Below, piece after piece: positions 1 to 8,399 of a DNA stretch of 17,521 bases. Numbering within the stretch: position 1 is the first letter of the stretch; every line of letters starts with the position of its first letter. The notes below the pieces were generated by a model, which was given only the letters and a program-made list of their open reading frames with translations, had not been told where the DNA came from and searched no databases. Location: contig JANYCM010000121.1 in NCBI GenBank assembly GCA_025360285.1, positions 1 to 17,521 on the forward strand, given 5' to 3'. This stretch comes from Sphingomonadales bacterium (lineage in GTDB: Bacteria; Pseudomonadota; Alphaproteobacteria; Sphingomonadales; Sphingomonadaceae). A program made the position numbers and the translations under genes.

Positions 1-1153
1 AATTATTGGGCATCTTGTCGATGAACAAGGGCCGGGCGGTCTTGCGCTGGACACGGGTGCGATCGAGATAATTCTGCCCTAGCGCCGCCAGCCGCTCGGC
101 CGAAAGGCCGGGCACGCCGGCGAGCCAGCGTGACGCGCGGCCGCGCTCTTCGGCCCCCGCCCCCGCCACACCATCGGCCAATTGCCGGGCGATGGCCCCC
201 AGATCAGGCAATTCCATCGTGCCTTCGATGTTGCTGTGGCTGGCGAGGATCTGTTCGATCAGGGTTGATCCTGATCTCGGCAAGCCGACGACGAAGATGG
301 GGTCGCGGGCCGGGCAGCCCCGGCCGGCGCGGGCTGCGAAGAATTCGGCGGTGAACAGTGCTTCACTGTCCAGCACATGCTGGTGGTTGGCATCGGCATC
401 CCAGCGCAACTGGCCGCGCCGCCGCGCGTTGCCGGCGCGGTAATGGCCAAAGGCGCGTTCGGGGGCGCCGGCATCCTCATGCGCCTTGCCCAGCGCGAAA
501 TCGAGATGCAGCCGGTCTTCGTCATTCAGGCCGGGGGTTTTCAGCGCGGCGGTCATCGCGGCGATATCGGCGGCGGTGAAGCGCAGGGTCTTGAGGTTCG
601 CCAGGCTCCACCAGGCTTCGCCCAGGGCTGGTGCCTCGGCGACGGCGCGGCGATAGGCGGCGATACAATCACTGGTGCGGCCGACGGTTTTCAAGGCATG
701 GCCATAGCTCATCCGGGCGCGGGCATTGTCGGGCAGTTGCGCCAGCAGCGCCTCGTAGAGGCTGATCGCGGCGTCATAATCACCCAGCCGTGCCAGCACC
801 GCGGCCTTCAGATTGAGATAGGAAGGATTGCCCGGTGCCTTGGCCAGCAGCACGGCAATTTCCGCCAGCGCCGCTTCGCTGTTCGACAGCCGGTGCAGCA
901 CCAGCGCATGGTTGAAGCGCGCCGCATCGAAATCCGGCGCGATGGCCAGCGCCCGCGCCAGCAGCGCCGCCGATTCACGATAGCGCGCCAGCCGGCCATG
1001 GACCTCGGCCAACATGCGAAGCGCGTAAGGGTCGTCGGGGAACAATTGCAACCAGGCGTTCAGCGCTGGTTCCGCCACCTCCAGCCGGTTTTCCGCCAGC
1101 GCCGCCCCAGCCTTCAACAGGCGCGGATCACGGGAGGGCGGCGGCATGGGCAT
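1..1153 (-). CDS. TPR-repeat sulfotransferase family protein (3' end beyond the window)
   Basis: The reading frame stays open from ATG 1153 to the left edge, giving 384 residues without a stop, so the C-terminus is missing. Residues about 10-240 are Ala/Leu-rich helical repeats of tetratricopeptide type (for example LGDYDAAISLYEALLAQLPD near 123-142). A sulfotransferase domain follows. GLPRSGST at 290-297, within VVGLPRSGSTLIEQILASHS, matches the 5'-phosphosulfate binding loop for PAPS, and LFIDKMPNN at 376-384 is a typical motif of TPR-linked sulfotransferases. The expected role is sulfate transfer from PAPS to an unknown acceptor. A second ATG lies two codons inside at 1147. No better upstream start exists in this frame. 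The gene begins 27 bases after the stop of the upstream monooxygenase gene, so the two are probably co-transcribed. The family call is firm and the substrate is unknown. Confidence 0.88.
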   Translation of the reverse strand, partial: MPMPPPSRDPRLLKAGAALAENRLEVAEPALNAWLQLFPDDPYALRMLAEVHGRLARYRESAALLARALAIAPDFDAARFNHALVLHRLSNSEAALAEIAVLLAKAPGNPSYLNLKAAVLARLGDYDAAISLYEALLAQLPDNARARMSYGHALKTVGRTSDCIAAYRRAVAEAPALGEAWWSLANLKTLRFTAADIAAMTAALKTPGLNDEDRLHLDFALGKAHEDAGAPERAFGHYRAGNARRRGQLRWDADANHQHVLDSEALFTAEFFAARAGRGCPARDPIFVVGLPRSGSTLIEQILASHSNIEGTMELPDLGAIARQLADGVAGAGAEERGRASRWLAGVPGLSAERLAALGQNYLDRTRVQRKTARPLFIDKMPNN

Positions 1154-1180
1154 GACGGCTTGATGGCGCGGTGCTGGCCC

Positions 1181-2398
1181 TTACACAAGTTCCCCGCGCA
1201 GCAGCGCCGGCAGCGTGCCGGTTTCGCCGCGCGCTTCGGCCATGAAGCGTGCCTTGAGCGGCGGCAACCGCTGCACCCCGGCCAGGCCGAAGCGCCGCAC
1301 CGCGGCGGGCAGCCGGCCGGGAATGGCGAACAGCCGGTTGAGGCCATCGGTAACCGCGCCGACCATGGCATTGTCGAGCCGGCGCCAGGCACCATAGCGA
1401 TCGAGTACCGCCGGGCTGCCGAGATCAAGCCCCGTGCGCGCGGCATCGACGAGCACCTCGGTCAACGCCGCGACATCGCGAAAGCCCATGTTGAGGCCCT
1501 GGCCAGCGATCGGGTGGACGCCATGGCCGGCATCACCGATCAACAATAGTCGTTGTGCCTGATAAGTGGCGGCGTGATGATAGCCGAGCGGCCAGACCGC
1601 CTGGGGCGCGATGACCTCGATGTCGCCCAGCGTGCCATCGATGCGCGCGGCGATCTCGCCGGCGAGCGCGCGCGGGCCCAGCTTGCGGGCACCGGCGGCC
1701 GCCGCCGCATCGACGGTCCAGACAATGGCGGAGCGCGCCCGGCCATCGCCATGATCGGTCATCGGCAGCAACGCCAGTGGGCCGGAAGGGTAGAAAAGTT
1801 CGCACGCCACCCCGCCGTGCGGTTCGCTGTGCGCCACCATCGAGACGAGCGCGGCATTGGGATAGGACCAGGTGGCGATGCGGATGCCGGCGGCCTCCCG
1901 CGTGGCCGAACGCCGGCCATCGGCGGCGATGGCCAATGGCGCCGTGAACACGCGGCCGTCGGCAAGCGTCACCGTCGCCGCATGATCGTCGCGGGTCAGC
2001 GAGGCGACCTGCGCCGGGGCCAGCAACGTCACCAAAGGCTCGGCCTGGACGGCAGCGAGCAGCGCGGTGCGCAGCAGCCGGTTTTCCAGCATGATGCCCA
2101 GCGGATCGGCCGTGCTGCCGGTATCGAAATGCAGGAATTGCGGTGCGGTGCCATCGGTGACGCGGATAGCGCGGATGGGGCAGCCATGGGCGTCGAACAC
2201 ATCGCCCAACCCCAATATCCGCAGCATCTGCGCCGAGGCGCTGGCGACCGCACTGGCCCGGCCATCGAAGCCGGCGGCGGTGGTCGCCGTCAGATCCTGG
2301 GCATCGATGACGATGCTCGACATGTCGTGCCGCGCCAGCGCCAGCGCGAGGGTAGAGCCGATCAGGCCGCCGCCAATGATGATGACATCTGCATTCAT
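1181..2398 (-). CDS. UbiH/UbiF/VisC/COQ6-family FAD-dependent monooxygenase
   Basis: A 405-residue flavoprotein hydroxylase. The N-terminal dinucleotide-binding fold carries GGGLIG at 9-14. FDGRASAVA at about 44-52 is the conserved segment after the first helix in this family, ADGRRS is at 159-164, and GDAGHGVHPIAGQGLN at 288-303 is the FAD/substrate motif of the UbiH/COQ6 family. Length is normal (about 390-410). Members add hydroxyl groups to the ring of ubiquinone precursors. Which ring carbon this one attacks cannot be read from sequence, so no symbol is given. The start ATG 2398 puts the Rossmann motif immediately after the N-terminus as expected, but no clear Shine-Dalgarno is visible. 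It diverges from ftsK across a 137-base gap and is followed by the sulfotransferase gene on the same strand. Confidence 0.9.
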   Translation of the reverse strand: MNADVIIIGGGLIGSTLALALARHDMSSIVIDAQDLTATTAAGFDGRASAVASASAQMLRILGLGDVFDAHGCPIRAIRVTDGTAPQFLHFDTGSTADPLGIMLENRLLRTALLAAVQAEPLVTLLAPAQVASLTRDDHAATVTLADGRVFTAPLAIAADGRRSATREAAGIRIATWSYPNAALVSMVAHSEPHGGVACELFYPSGPLALLPMTDHGDGRARSAIVWTVDAAAAAGARKLGPRALAGEIAARIDGTLGDIEVIAPQAVWPLGYHHAATYQAQRLLLIGDAGHGVHPIAGQGLNMGFRDVAALTEVLVDAARTGLDLGSPAVLDRYGAWRRLDNAMVGAVTDGLNRLFAIPGRLPAAVRRFGLAGVQRLPPLKARFMAEARGETGTLPALLRGELV

Positions 2399-2433
2399 GC
2401 GCCGGGTCTAGCAGAGGCGCGGGCCGCCCCCAA

Positions 2434-2450
2434 GCGGACATGATGTCCGC
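2434..2450. promoter_or_regulatory. Perfect 17-base dyad between the divergent monooxygenase and ftsK genes
   Basis: GCGGACAT and ATGTCCGC are perfect inverted repeats around a single G. The site lies 36 bases upstream of the monooxygenase start and 86 bases upstream of ftsK. Position and symmetry suit a dimeric regulator, but no family is recognised. Just downstream, TTGACC at 2458-2463 could be a -35 box for ftsK, though the -10 at the right distance (CATTCT) is poor. Confidence 0.35.
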
Positions 2451-2535
2451 CCGCAGCTTGACCCGGAACTGCCAGTAAGTCATTCTTGGTCCAAAGCGTG
2501 AACAGGCCCGCATCCGGGCCGGGAGCCCCGATATC

Positions 2536-4908
2536 ATGGCCAGCCGCGCCGGCACTTTTTCGGCCCGTTCAAACCCCCGGCCGCCGGGCGCCATCGGGCG
2601 CGGCATTGCCAGCCTGGGGGCTGTGCTGGCGCGGGCGTTGCGCATCGTCGGTGGCGCGGCGCTGGGGCTGGCGGCGCTGGCGCTGGTCGCGGCGCTGTTG
2701 ACCTATTCGCCGCTCGACCCGTCGTACAATACCGCCACCGGGCGCATCGCGACCAATGCGCTGGGAACGATCGGCAGCCATGGTGCGGATCTGTTGTTGC
2801 AGGCCGTTGGCTGGGCGGCACTGGGCCTCGCCCCGGTCATTGCCATGGCCGGGCTGCGGCTGGTCGCCAGTAGCGGCTTTGCCTGGCGCCGCGCCGGGCT
2901 GGCGACACTGGGCGGCATCGTCCTGCTGGCGGCGGCGGGCGGTGCCATGGACACGCCGGCGATGGGCGCGCCTGCCGGCCCCGGCGGCATCATCGGCTGG
3001 GCGATGGCACAAGCCGTGCTGATATTGGGTGACATGCCGGCGCTGACCGGCGTGCCGCTGGGGTTGTTGTTCGCCGTGCTGCTGGTGCCGGCGGGGGCGG
3101 GGCTGTTGATCTGGGGCAGCGGTGTGAGGCTGGCCGATATCGAGGCGCTTGGTGCCATGTGGCCGCGCCGCGCCGTGGATGAAGAAGACGCGCCGGTGAT
3201 CCCGGTGACCAGGCGGCGCAGCGGCCCGGCCCCCGATGATGCCGTCAGCGTCCGCGCCGAACCGCCCGCCGCACCGCGCACCCTGGTCATCGAACCGCAG
3301 CGCGGTGCCGTGCCCGGCAAGCGCCAGGCCCAGGAAAAACAGGCGGCGCTCGATCTGGGGGACCATGCCGTGCTGCCCAGCCTGTCGCTGCTGCGGCCCC
3401 CGCCCGCCACGCCGGCGCGGCGCATCGATGCGGCCGCGCTGGAACAGAATGCCCGGCTGCTCGAAGGCGTGCTCGAAGATTTCGGCGTCCGCGGCCGCAT
3501 CGGCGAAGTGCGCCCCGGCCCGGTCGTCACCATGTACGAACTGGAACCCGCCCCCGGCATCAAGGCGTCGCGGGTCATTGGTCTCGCCGATGACATCGCC
3601 CGGTCGATGAGCGCGCTGTCGGCGCGCGTCGCCGTTGTGCCGGGCAAGAATGTCATCGGCATCGAACTGCCCAACCAGACGCGCGAGATGGTCAGCCTGT
3701 CGGAATTGCTGGGCAGCCAGGCGTTCGAGGACCGCGGCGCGGTGCTGCCGCTGATCCTGGGCAAGGACATTGCCGGCGACCCCGTCATCGCCGATCTGGC
3801 GCCGATGCCGCATCTGCTGATCGCCGGCACCACCGGTTCGGGCAAATCGGTCGGGCTCAACGCCATGATCCTGTCATTGCTCTATCGGCTGACCCCGGCG
3901 CAGTGCCGGCTGATCATGATCGATCCCAAAATGCTCGAATTGAAAACCTATGACGGTATTCCGCATCTGCTGGCGCCAGTGGTCACCGATCCGCCGAAAG
4001 CCATTCGCGCCTTGAAATGGGCGGTCGAACAGATGGAGGACCGGTATCGCCAGATGTCGGCGATCAACGTCCGCAGCCTCGCCACCTTCAACCAGAAGGT
4101 GGCCGAGGCCAAGGCCAGCGGCAAGCCGTTCGTGCGGCGGTTCCAATCGGGCTGGGACCCCGATACCCAGGAACCGATCATCGAGGAGGAGGTACTGGCC
4201 TTCGACACGCTGCCGCTGATCGTCGTCGTCGTCGATGAACTCGCCGACCTGATGATGACCGCGGGCAAGGAAGTCGAATTCCTCATCCAGCGCCTGGCGC
4301 AAAAGGCCCGCGCCGCCGGCATCCACCTGATCATGGCGACACAGCGGCCGTCGGTTGATGTCATCACCGGCGTCATCAAGGCCAATCTGCCGACCCGCAT
4401 CAGTTTCCAGGTGACCAGCAAGATCGACAGCCGCACCATATTGGGCGAACAGGGCGCCGAACAACTGCTCGGCAAGGGCGACATGCTGTGGATGTCGGGC
4501 GGCAAGCAACTCGTCCGCGTTCACGGCCCCTTCGTCACCGATGATGAAGTCGAGGCCGTCGCCGAACATTGGCGCCGCCAGGGTGCGCCCAGCTATGTCG
4601 AGGCGGTGACCGAGGACCCCACCGATCTTGACGGCCAATGGGGCCTTGATGATGGCGGCGTTGGCGGCCGCTCCCCCAGGAACGGCGCTGGGGGCGGCGG
4701 TGAAGAAGCCGAAGTCTATGTCCGCGCCGTCGAAATCATTGCCGTCGCGCAAAAGGCTTCGACCAGCTTCCTGCAGCGCCAGCTGCGCGTCGGCTACAAC
4801 AATGCCGCGCGGCTGATCGAACAGATGGAAGCCGATGGCTTTGTCAGCAAGCCCGATCATGTCGGCCGCCGCGAGGTGTTGATTGATGAGCATGGCCAGC
4901 GGCGATAG
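2536..4908 (+). CDS. ftsK: FtsK/SpoIIIE DNA translocase
   Basis: This 790-residue septal DNA translocase pumps chromosome ends through the closing division septum and promotes dimer resolution at dif. The N-terminal part (about 35-196) has four hydrophobic stretches, at roughly 38-58, 84-110, 120-138 and 150-196, that anchor it in the membrane. A proline/charged linker follows to about 300. The motor has Walker A GTTGSGKS at 431-438 and Walker B LIVVVVDELADLM at 561-573, then the TQRPSVDVITGVIKANLPTR segment at 602-621. The C-terminal winged-helix gamma domain (about 726-783, with ASTSFLQRQLRVGYNNAARL at 741-760) binds orienting sequences on the chromosome. Length is usual for alphaproteobacteria, with a short linker compared with E. 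coli. GGGAG at 2521-2525, ten bases ahead of ATG 2536, serves as ribosome binding site. The gene ends 7 bases from the convergent kinase gene, with no terminator visible between them. Confidence 0.97.
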   Translation: MASRAGTFSARSNPRPPGAIGRGIASLGAVLARALRIVGGAALGLAALALVAALLTYSPLDPSYNTATGRIATNALGTIGSHGADLLLQAVGWAALGLAPVIAMAGLRLVASSGFAWRRAGLATLGGIVLLAAAGGAMDTPAMGAPAGPGGIIGWAMAQAVLILGDMPALTGVPLGLLFAVLLVPAGAGLLIWGSGVRLADIEALGAMWPRRAVDEEDAPVIPVTRRRSGPAPDDAVSVRAEPPAAPRTLVIEPQRGAVPGKRQAQEKQAALDLGDHAVLPSLSLLRPPPATPARRIDAAALEQNARLLEGVLEDFGVRGRIGEVRPGPVVTMYELEPAPGIKASRVIGLADDIARSMSALSARVAVVPGKNVIGIELPNQTREMVSLSELLGSQAFEDRGAVLPLILGKDIAGDPVIADLAPMPHLLIAGTTGSGKSVGLNAMILSLLYRLTPAQCRLIMIDPKMLELKTYDGIPHLLAPVVTDPPKAIRALKWAVEQMEDRYRQMSAINVRSLATFNQKVAEAKASGKPFVRRFQSGWDPDTQEPIIEEEVLAFDTLPLIVVVVDELADLMMTAGKEVEFLIQRLAQKARAAGIHLIMATQRPSVDVITGVIKANLPTRISFQVTSKIDSRTILGEQGAEQLLGKGDMLWMSGGKQLVRVHGPFVTDDEVEAVAEHWRRQGAPSYVEAVTEDPTDLDGQWGLDDGGVGGRSPRNGAGGGGEEAEVYVRAVEIIAVAQKASTSFLQRQLRVGYNNAARLIEQMEADGFVSKPDHVGRREVLIDEHGQRR

Positions 4909-4915
4909 GGCCGCG

Positions 4916-6220
4916 CTATGCAAAGCGTGCGACAACCCCAGGGACGTTCTGCTGGCTGGTCGCATCGGGCATGGTGAAACGAAAAATCGCGCCGCCGTCG
5001 GTGCCGTTGCTTCCCGTGATGCTGCCGCCATTGGCTTCGATGATGGTCCGGCTGATCGACAGACCGATGCCCATGCCATTGCTTTTGCTGGTGTTGAAGG
5101 GTGAAAACAGCAGCGCCATGGTCGCTGGATCGATTCCCGGTCCGGAATCGATCACCATCACTTCGATCATGTCATCATTCAGCCGGTGCGAGGCGATGGT
5201 GATCAGCTTTTTGGGGCTATGCTGCATCGCTTCCATGGCATTGCGCACCAGGTTGATCAGCACCTGCTGAATCTGCACCCTGTCGACCAGCACGGCAGTG
5301 ACGGCCGGATCTAGCCGCAGCAGACAATCCACCCCGCTCGACGCGGCATCGACCATGCCCAGCTTGAGCGCATCATCGATCAGCGCTGGCAGATCTTCAA
5401 CCTGGCGATTGACTTCACCGCGCGCCACCAGATCGCGCAGGCGCCGTACGATGTCACCGGCGCGCTGGGCATTGGCCCGCGCCGCATCCAGCGCGTCGAG
5501 GATTTCAGGCGGGGTTGTCAGGTCGGCCCTGGCCAGCATACGGCGGCTGCCGGCGACATAGTTCATCACGGCGGCCAGCGGCTGGTTCAGTTCATGCGCC
5601 AGGGTCGATGCCATGGTCCCCATGGCGCTGACCCGCGAAATATGGATCAATTCGGCCTGCATCACGTGCATGCGTTGCTGGGCATCGATGCGTTCGGCCA
5701 TTTCGACATGCAGACGGGCATTGGCATCGGCCAAGGCCTGGGTGCGGTCTGCCACCCGGCGTTCAAGACTGTTCGCCAGATCGCGAAGCTGTTTTTCGGC
5801 CAGGGCGCGCGCATCAAGATATTGTTCGGCTTCGCGCTGGCGCTGGCGGGCGCGGATGGCCGATCGCACCGCGCTGCACAAGGTCGATGGATGCACGGGT
5901 CTTTCGATTTGCGAGACATTGCCCAGGGCGGCGAGCGCAGCGGTGGTCGCCGGCGACGGCATGCCCTTGGCGACCAGCACAAGAAAGGGAAAATCCGACC
6001 AGGGCGGCTGCGCGGCCAGCACACGCTGCATGGCGGCCAACGGCAGTTTGTGCAGGGCTTCCTCGGTCAGAATGGCGGCGGCAAAGCCCCCTTCGCCCAA
6101 GCCTGCCATCAATACTTCGGGCGAAAAGCTGCCGCATTTGATGGCGGCAGCGGTCAATATCTGGGCTATTACGGCCTCGTCTCGCCCCGTCGGCGCAAAA
6201 ATAGCGACGGTTTCCTTCAT
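4916..6220 (-). CDS. FixL-type sensor histidine kinase with N-terminal receiver-like domain
   Basis: A 434-residue soluble kinase with no membrane segment. Residues 1-125 look like a response-regulator fold but lack the phosphorylated Asp: the third strand reads AAILTEEAL at 48-56. A coiled coil of roughly 128-195 follows. The dimerisation/phosphoacceptor helix has TLAHELNQPLAAVMNYV at 206-222 with His209, the form seen in FixL-like HWE/HisKA kinases. The ATPase domain shows the N box NLVRNAMEAM at 323-332, VIDSGPGID at 356-364 and GMGIGLSISRTIIEANGG at 382-399. All catalytic motifs are present. Its ATG overlaps the stop of the KaiC-like gene by 4 bases (ATGA, 6217-6220), so the two are translationally coupled. 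The likely partner is the FixJ-type regulator at 8841-9503. That pairing is inferred from family and distance only. Confidence 0.93.
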   Translation of the reverse strand: MKETVAIFAPTGRDEAVIAQILTAAAIKCGSFSPEVLMAGLGEGGFAAAILTEEALHKLPLAAMQRVLAAQPPWSDFPFLVLVAKGMPSPATTAALAALGNVSQIERPVHPSTLCSAVRSAIRARQRQREAEQYLDARALAEKQLRDLANSLERRVADRTQALADANARLHVEMAERIDAQQRMHVMQAELIHISRVSAMGTMASTLAHELNQPLAAVMNYVAGSRRMLARADLTTPPEILDALDAARANAQRAGDIVRRLRDLVARGEVNRQVEDLPALIDDALKLGMVDAASSGVDCLLRLDPAVTAVLVDRVQIQQVLINLVRNAMEAMQHSPKKLITIASHRLNDDMIEVMVIDSGPGIDPATMALLFSPFNTSKSNGMGIGLSISRTIIEANGGSITGSNGTDGGAIFRFTMPDATSQQNVPGVVARFA

Positions 6221-7710
6221 GTTATGCCGGGCTTTGCGGGCGTGCGGTCGCCGATCGGGACGGGAACGCCGGTCAGGACGCCGGAAAGTTCGGTCAGGGC
6301 GGCACCGACCGCCACGCCACCAGGGCCGATGGTGAATTCCCGCAGGGCAATTTCATGTGATCCGGTGCGCCGCTTCAGCACCGACAGGGCACGGTGAATC
6401 TGCCCCTGAATTTCGAAGTAGCGCATCAACAGCACGGCATCGGCCAGATAGGTCATGTCGAACGGCGATTGCATCTGGCCGACCATCCCGGCCTGGGCGA
6501 GCACCAAAATGGTCATGACGTTGCGTTCGTTCAGGAAAGTGACCAGATCATGCATTTGCAGCAACAGGAATTTTTCTTCCGGCATTGCATGTTGATAGCC
6601 GGTGAGCGAATCAAGCACGATGCCGGTGAAGCCGTCCTCGACATGCAGGCGGATCATTTCGGTCAATTCACCCGGCGTCAGTTCGGCGGGATCGATCGAG
6701 CGGAATTGAAACCGCCCCTCGGCCGTCGCCGGCGCCAGATCCAGCCCCAGGCCTTCGTTGCGGCGCCGGAAATTGCGTTCGGTTTCATCAAAGCTGATGA
6801 ACAGCGCCTTTTCGCCCGCCCCCAGCATGGCATGGACGAACTGCAAGGCCAAAGTGGATTTGCCCGCCCCTGACGGCCCGATGATCAACGTGCTGGTGCC
6901 GCGATCCAGCCCGCCACCGACCATCTCGTCAAGCGCCGTGACCCCGGTGCCTACCTGGCCGCCGATCGATACCGGCCGGCGTTCATTCGACGCGATCAGC
7001 CGCGGATAGATCTGCACGCCGCCCATCAGGATCTTGTAATCATGATAGCCGCCGATGAATTTGCGCGCCCGCATCTTGAAGACGCGCAGCCGCCTGCGCT
7101 CCGCCCCATAGGAAATCGCCGTCTGTTCCAATCGGATGACGCCGTGCACCAGGCTGTGCAGATTGACATCATCACTCGCCTCGGTGATGTCATCAAGGAA
7201 GATCACCGTACAGCCCTGCTGCACAAAGAAATGTTTCAGCGCCAGCACCTGGCGGCGATAGCGCAGCGGGTTCTGGGCCAGCAGACGGATTTCGGACAGG
7301 CTGTCGAACACCACCCGGCGCGGATTGGCGGCGCGCACCGCCGCCATCACCAATTGCACCGTCTCGCTGAGTTCCAGGTCGGACGCATAGACGACGGATT
7401 GCGCCATCTCGGCGTTGAGGCTGAGTTCCGGGGGGACCAGCTCGTGAATGACGATGCCGGTCAGGTCCATGCCATGGGTTTGGGCAACATACAGCAATTC
7501 CTCGCGGCTTTCCGACAGGGTGATGTAGAGCCCGGCCTCGCCCAATGCCCCGCCAGCGGTCAGGAATTGCAACGCCAGCGTCGTCTTGCCGGAACCGGGG
7601 CGGCCTTCGATAAGATGGGCGCGATTGGCGGCATAGCCCCCGCCCAAAATGGTGTCGAGCGCCGCAAGGCCGGTGGGAATTGCGTCACCGCTGGCGATGG
7701 CGTTGGTCAT
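6217..7710 (-). CDS. KaiC-like two-domain ATPase
   Basis: With ATG 7710 as start the protein has 497 residues and two RecA/KaiC domains. Domain 1 has Walker A GRPGSGKT at 36-43 and a Walker B Asp136 (RVVFDSLSE). Domain 2 has GPSGAGKS at 278-285 and Asp367 (GIVLDSLTG). The stretch RYFEIQGQIHRALSVLKRR at 430-448 is the KaiC CII C-terminal signature. By alignment from memory, the catalytic Glu pair of cyanobacterial KaiC is Ser66-Glu67 in domain 1 and Asp308-Glu309 in domain 2. The S431/T432 autophosphorylation pair falls at about Thr420-Tyr421. The C-terminal tail that binds KaiA is not recognisable, and no kaiA or kaiB is present here. In-frame starts at 7761 (ATG) and 7806 (TTG) are possible, but 7710 has GGGAGG 12 bases ahead and starts right before the family fold. 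The gene is coupled to the kinase downstream. Confidence 0.92.
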   Translation of the reverse strand: MTNAIASGDAIPTGLAALDTILGGGYAANRAHLIEGRPGSGKTTLALQFLTAGGALGEAGLYITLSESREELLYVAQTHGMDLTGIVIHELVPPELSLNAEMAQSVVYASDLELSETVQLVMAAVRAANPRRVVFDSLSEIRLLAQNPLRYRRQVLALKHFFVQQGCTVIFLDDITEASDDVNLHSLVHGVIRLEQTAISYGAERRRLRVFKMRARKFIGGYHDYKILMGGVQIYPRLIASNERRPVSIGGQVGTGVTALDEMVGGGLDRGTSTLIIGPSGAGKSTLALQFVHAMLGAGEKALFISFDETERNFRRRNEGLGLDLAPATAEGRFQFRSIDPAELTPGELTEMIRLHVEDGFTGIVLDSLTGYQHAMPEEKFLLLQMHDLVTFLNERNVMTILVLAQAGMVGQMQSPFDMTYLADAVLLMRYFEIQGQIHRALSVLKRRTGSHEIALREFTIGPGGVAVGAALTELSGVLTGVPVPIGDRTPAKPGIT

Positions 7711-7837
7711 GGCCTGCCTTGTCCTCCCGTGCGCCAATCCGCTGGCGGCGTATCCGCCCATTCGGATGTCGCTGCCGACCGACCAGGGATGCTCCTGAAA
7801 AAACAAAGGGGCATCGCCGAATCAGCTGGCGATCTCA

Positions 7838-7866
7838 ATTATTCATCAACCGCCATGAGTTGGAAA
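7838..7866 (-). promoter_or_regulatory. Candidate promoter of the KaiC-kinase operon
   Basis: On the minus strand TTTCCA (7861-7866, four of six matches to TTGACA) is followed after 17 bases by AATAAT (7838-7843, five of six to TATAAT). Initiation would fall near 7831, leaving about 120 bases of leader before ATG 7710. The CCGGGAAA element (7874-7881) sits 7 bases upstream of the -35 box, where an activator could bind. This is pattern matching only. Confidence 0.35.
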
Positions 7867-7917
7867 AGCCTTATTTCCCGGCTAAATTAAAAATAGCAAT
7901 CACAGCATTAATTTCTC

Positions 7918-8331
7918 TCAATGTTTGGTGAATTCATACATCAGATCGACAAGCCAGCGTGCCGCGCGGCGCTGCGCGGACGGATTATCTTTGTTCAACA
8001 AGTGAGTGATACGGCGCGCCACAAATTGTGATGGCCCGGAATAGGCCATCGCCCAATTACCGAAACGTCGTTCCGAAACCGGGCCATGTTCAACAATGAT
8101 TATCCCCTCATGGCGAGGGTCGGCGTGCAAACGCTGCATCAAGCAGTCGATCGCAGCGGCGTCGCCTTCCAGTATTTGCACGAAATGTGTGCCGCTGAAT
8201 AGAAGGGCGCCGGTGAGTTGATCCTCGGAATTATGGCGTCGCGCATCGTTCACGATCGAATCGATGCCAGAATCGACGGCGGCCGGGTCCAACCGGCTCG
8301 AGCTGACATACATCAACCTTGTCAAAGCCAT
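7918..8331 (-). CDS. Short BLUF-domain blue-light receptor (first copy)
   Basis: A 137-residue protein that is one BLUF domain plus a short helical tail, the PixD/Slr1694 type. BLUF domains bind FAD and sense blue light by rearranging a Tyr-Gln-flavin hydrogen-bond network. The key residues are present: Tyr8 (RLMYVSSSR), Asn34 (ARRHN), the QLTGALL strand at 38-44, Gln52 in FVQILEG, and the RRFGNWAMAY strand near 88-97 carrying the conserved Trp and Met. No output domain is fused, so it must act on a partner protein. ATG 8331 places Tyr8 where the family has it. No Shine-Dalgarno is evident. It lies 207 bases upstream of the KaiC-like gene on the same strand and diverges from the FixJ-type regulator, so the KaiC-kinase pair and that regulator are the obvious candidate partners. 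Confidence 0.93.
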   Translation of the reverse strand: MALTRLMYVSSSRLDPAAVDSGIDSIVNDARRHNSEDQLTGALLFSGTHFVQILEGDAAAIDCLMQRLHADPRHEGIIIVEHGPVSERRFGNWAMAYSGPSQFVARRITHLLNKDNPSAQRRAARWLVDLMYEFTKH

Positions 8332-8399
8332 TGTAACAACTCAACCCGCACGCCTGGTTAAGGTTTCTGATTTGTCGTGGCCGCGTGTCATCCGGCGAT

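Noticed and set aside
377..2443. Long plus-strand open frames of 390 and 296 codons
   Set aside because: They lie opposite the sulfotransferase and monooxygenase genes, whose minus-strand products have clear motifs. The plus-strand translations are rich in Arg, Gln, His and Gly with no family pattern, as expected of antisense frames in GC-rich DNA.
7710..7806. KaiC-like start at TTG 7806 or ATG 7761
   Set aside because: The extra 17-32 residues match nothing in the family, and neither codon has a ribosome binding site at a good distance. ATG 7710 has GGGAGG upstream.
5594..7890. Plus-strand open frames opposite the kinase and KaiC-like genes
   Set aside because: Antisense shadows. The minus strand encodes complete kinase and KaiC motifs across the same bases.
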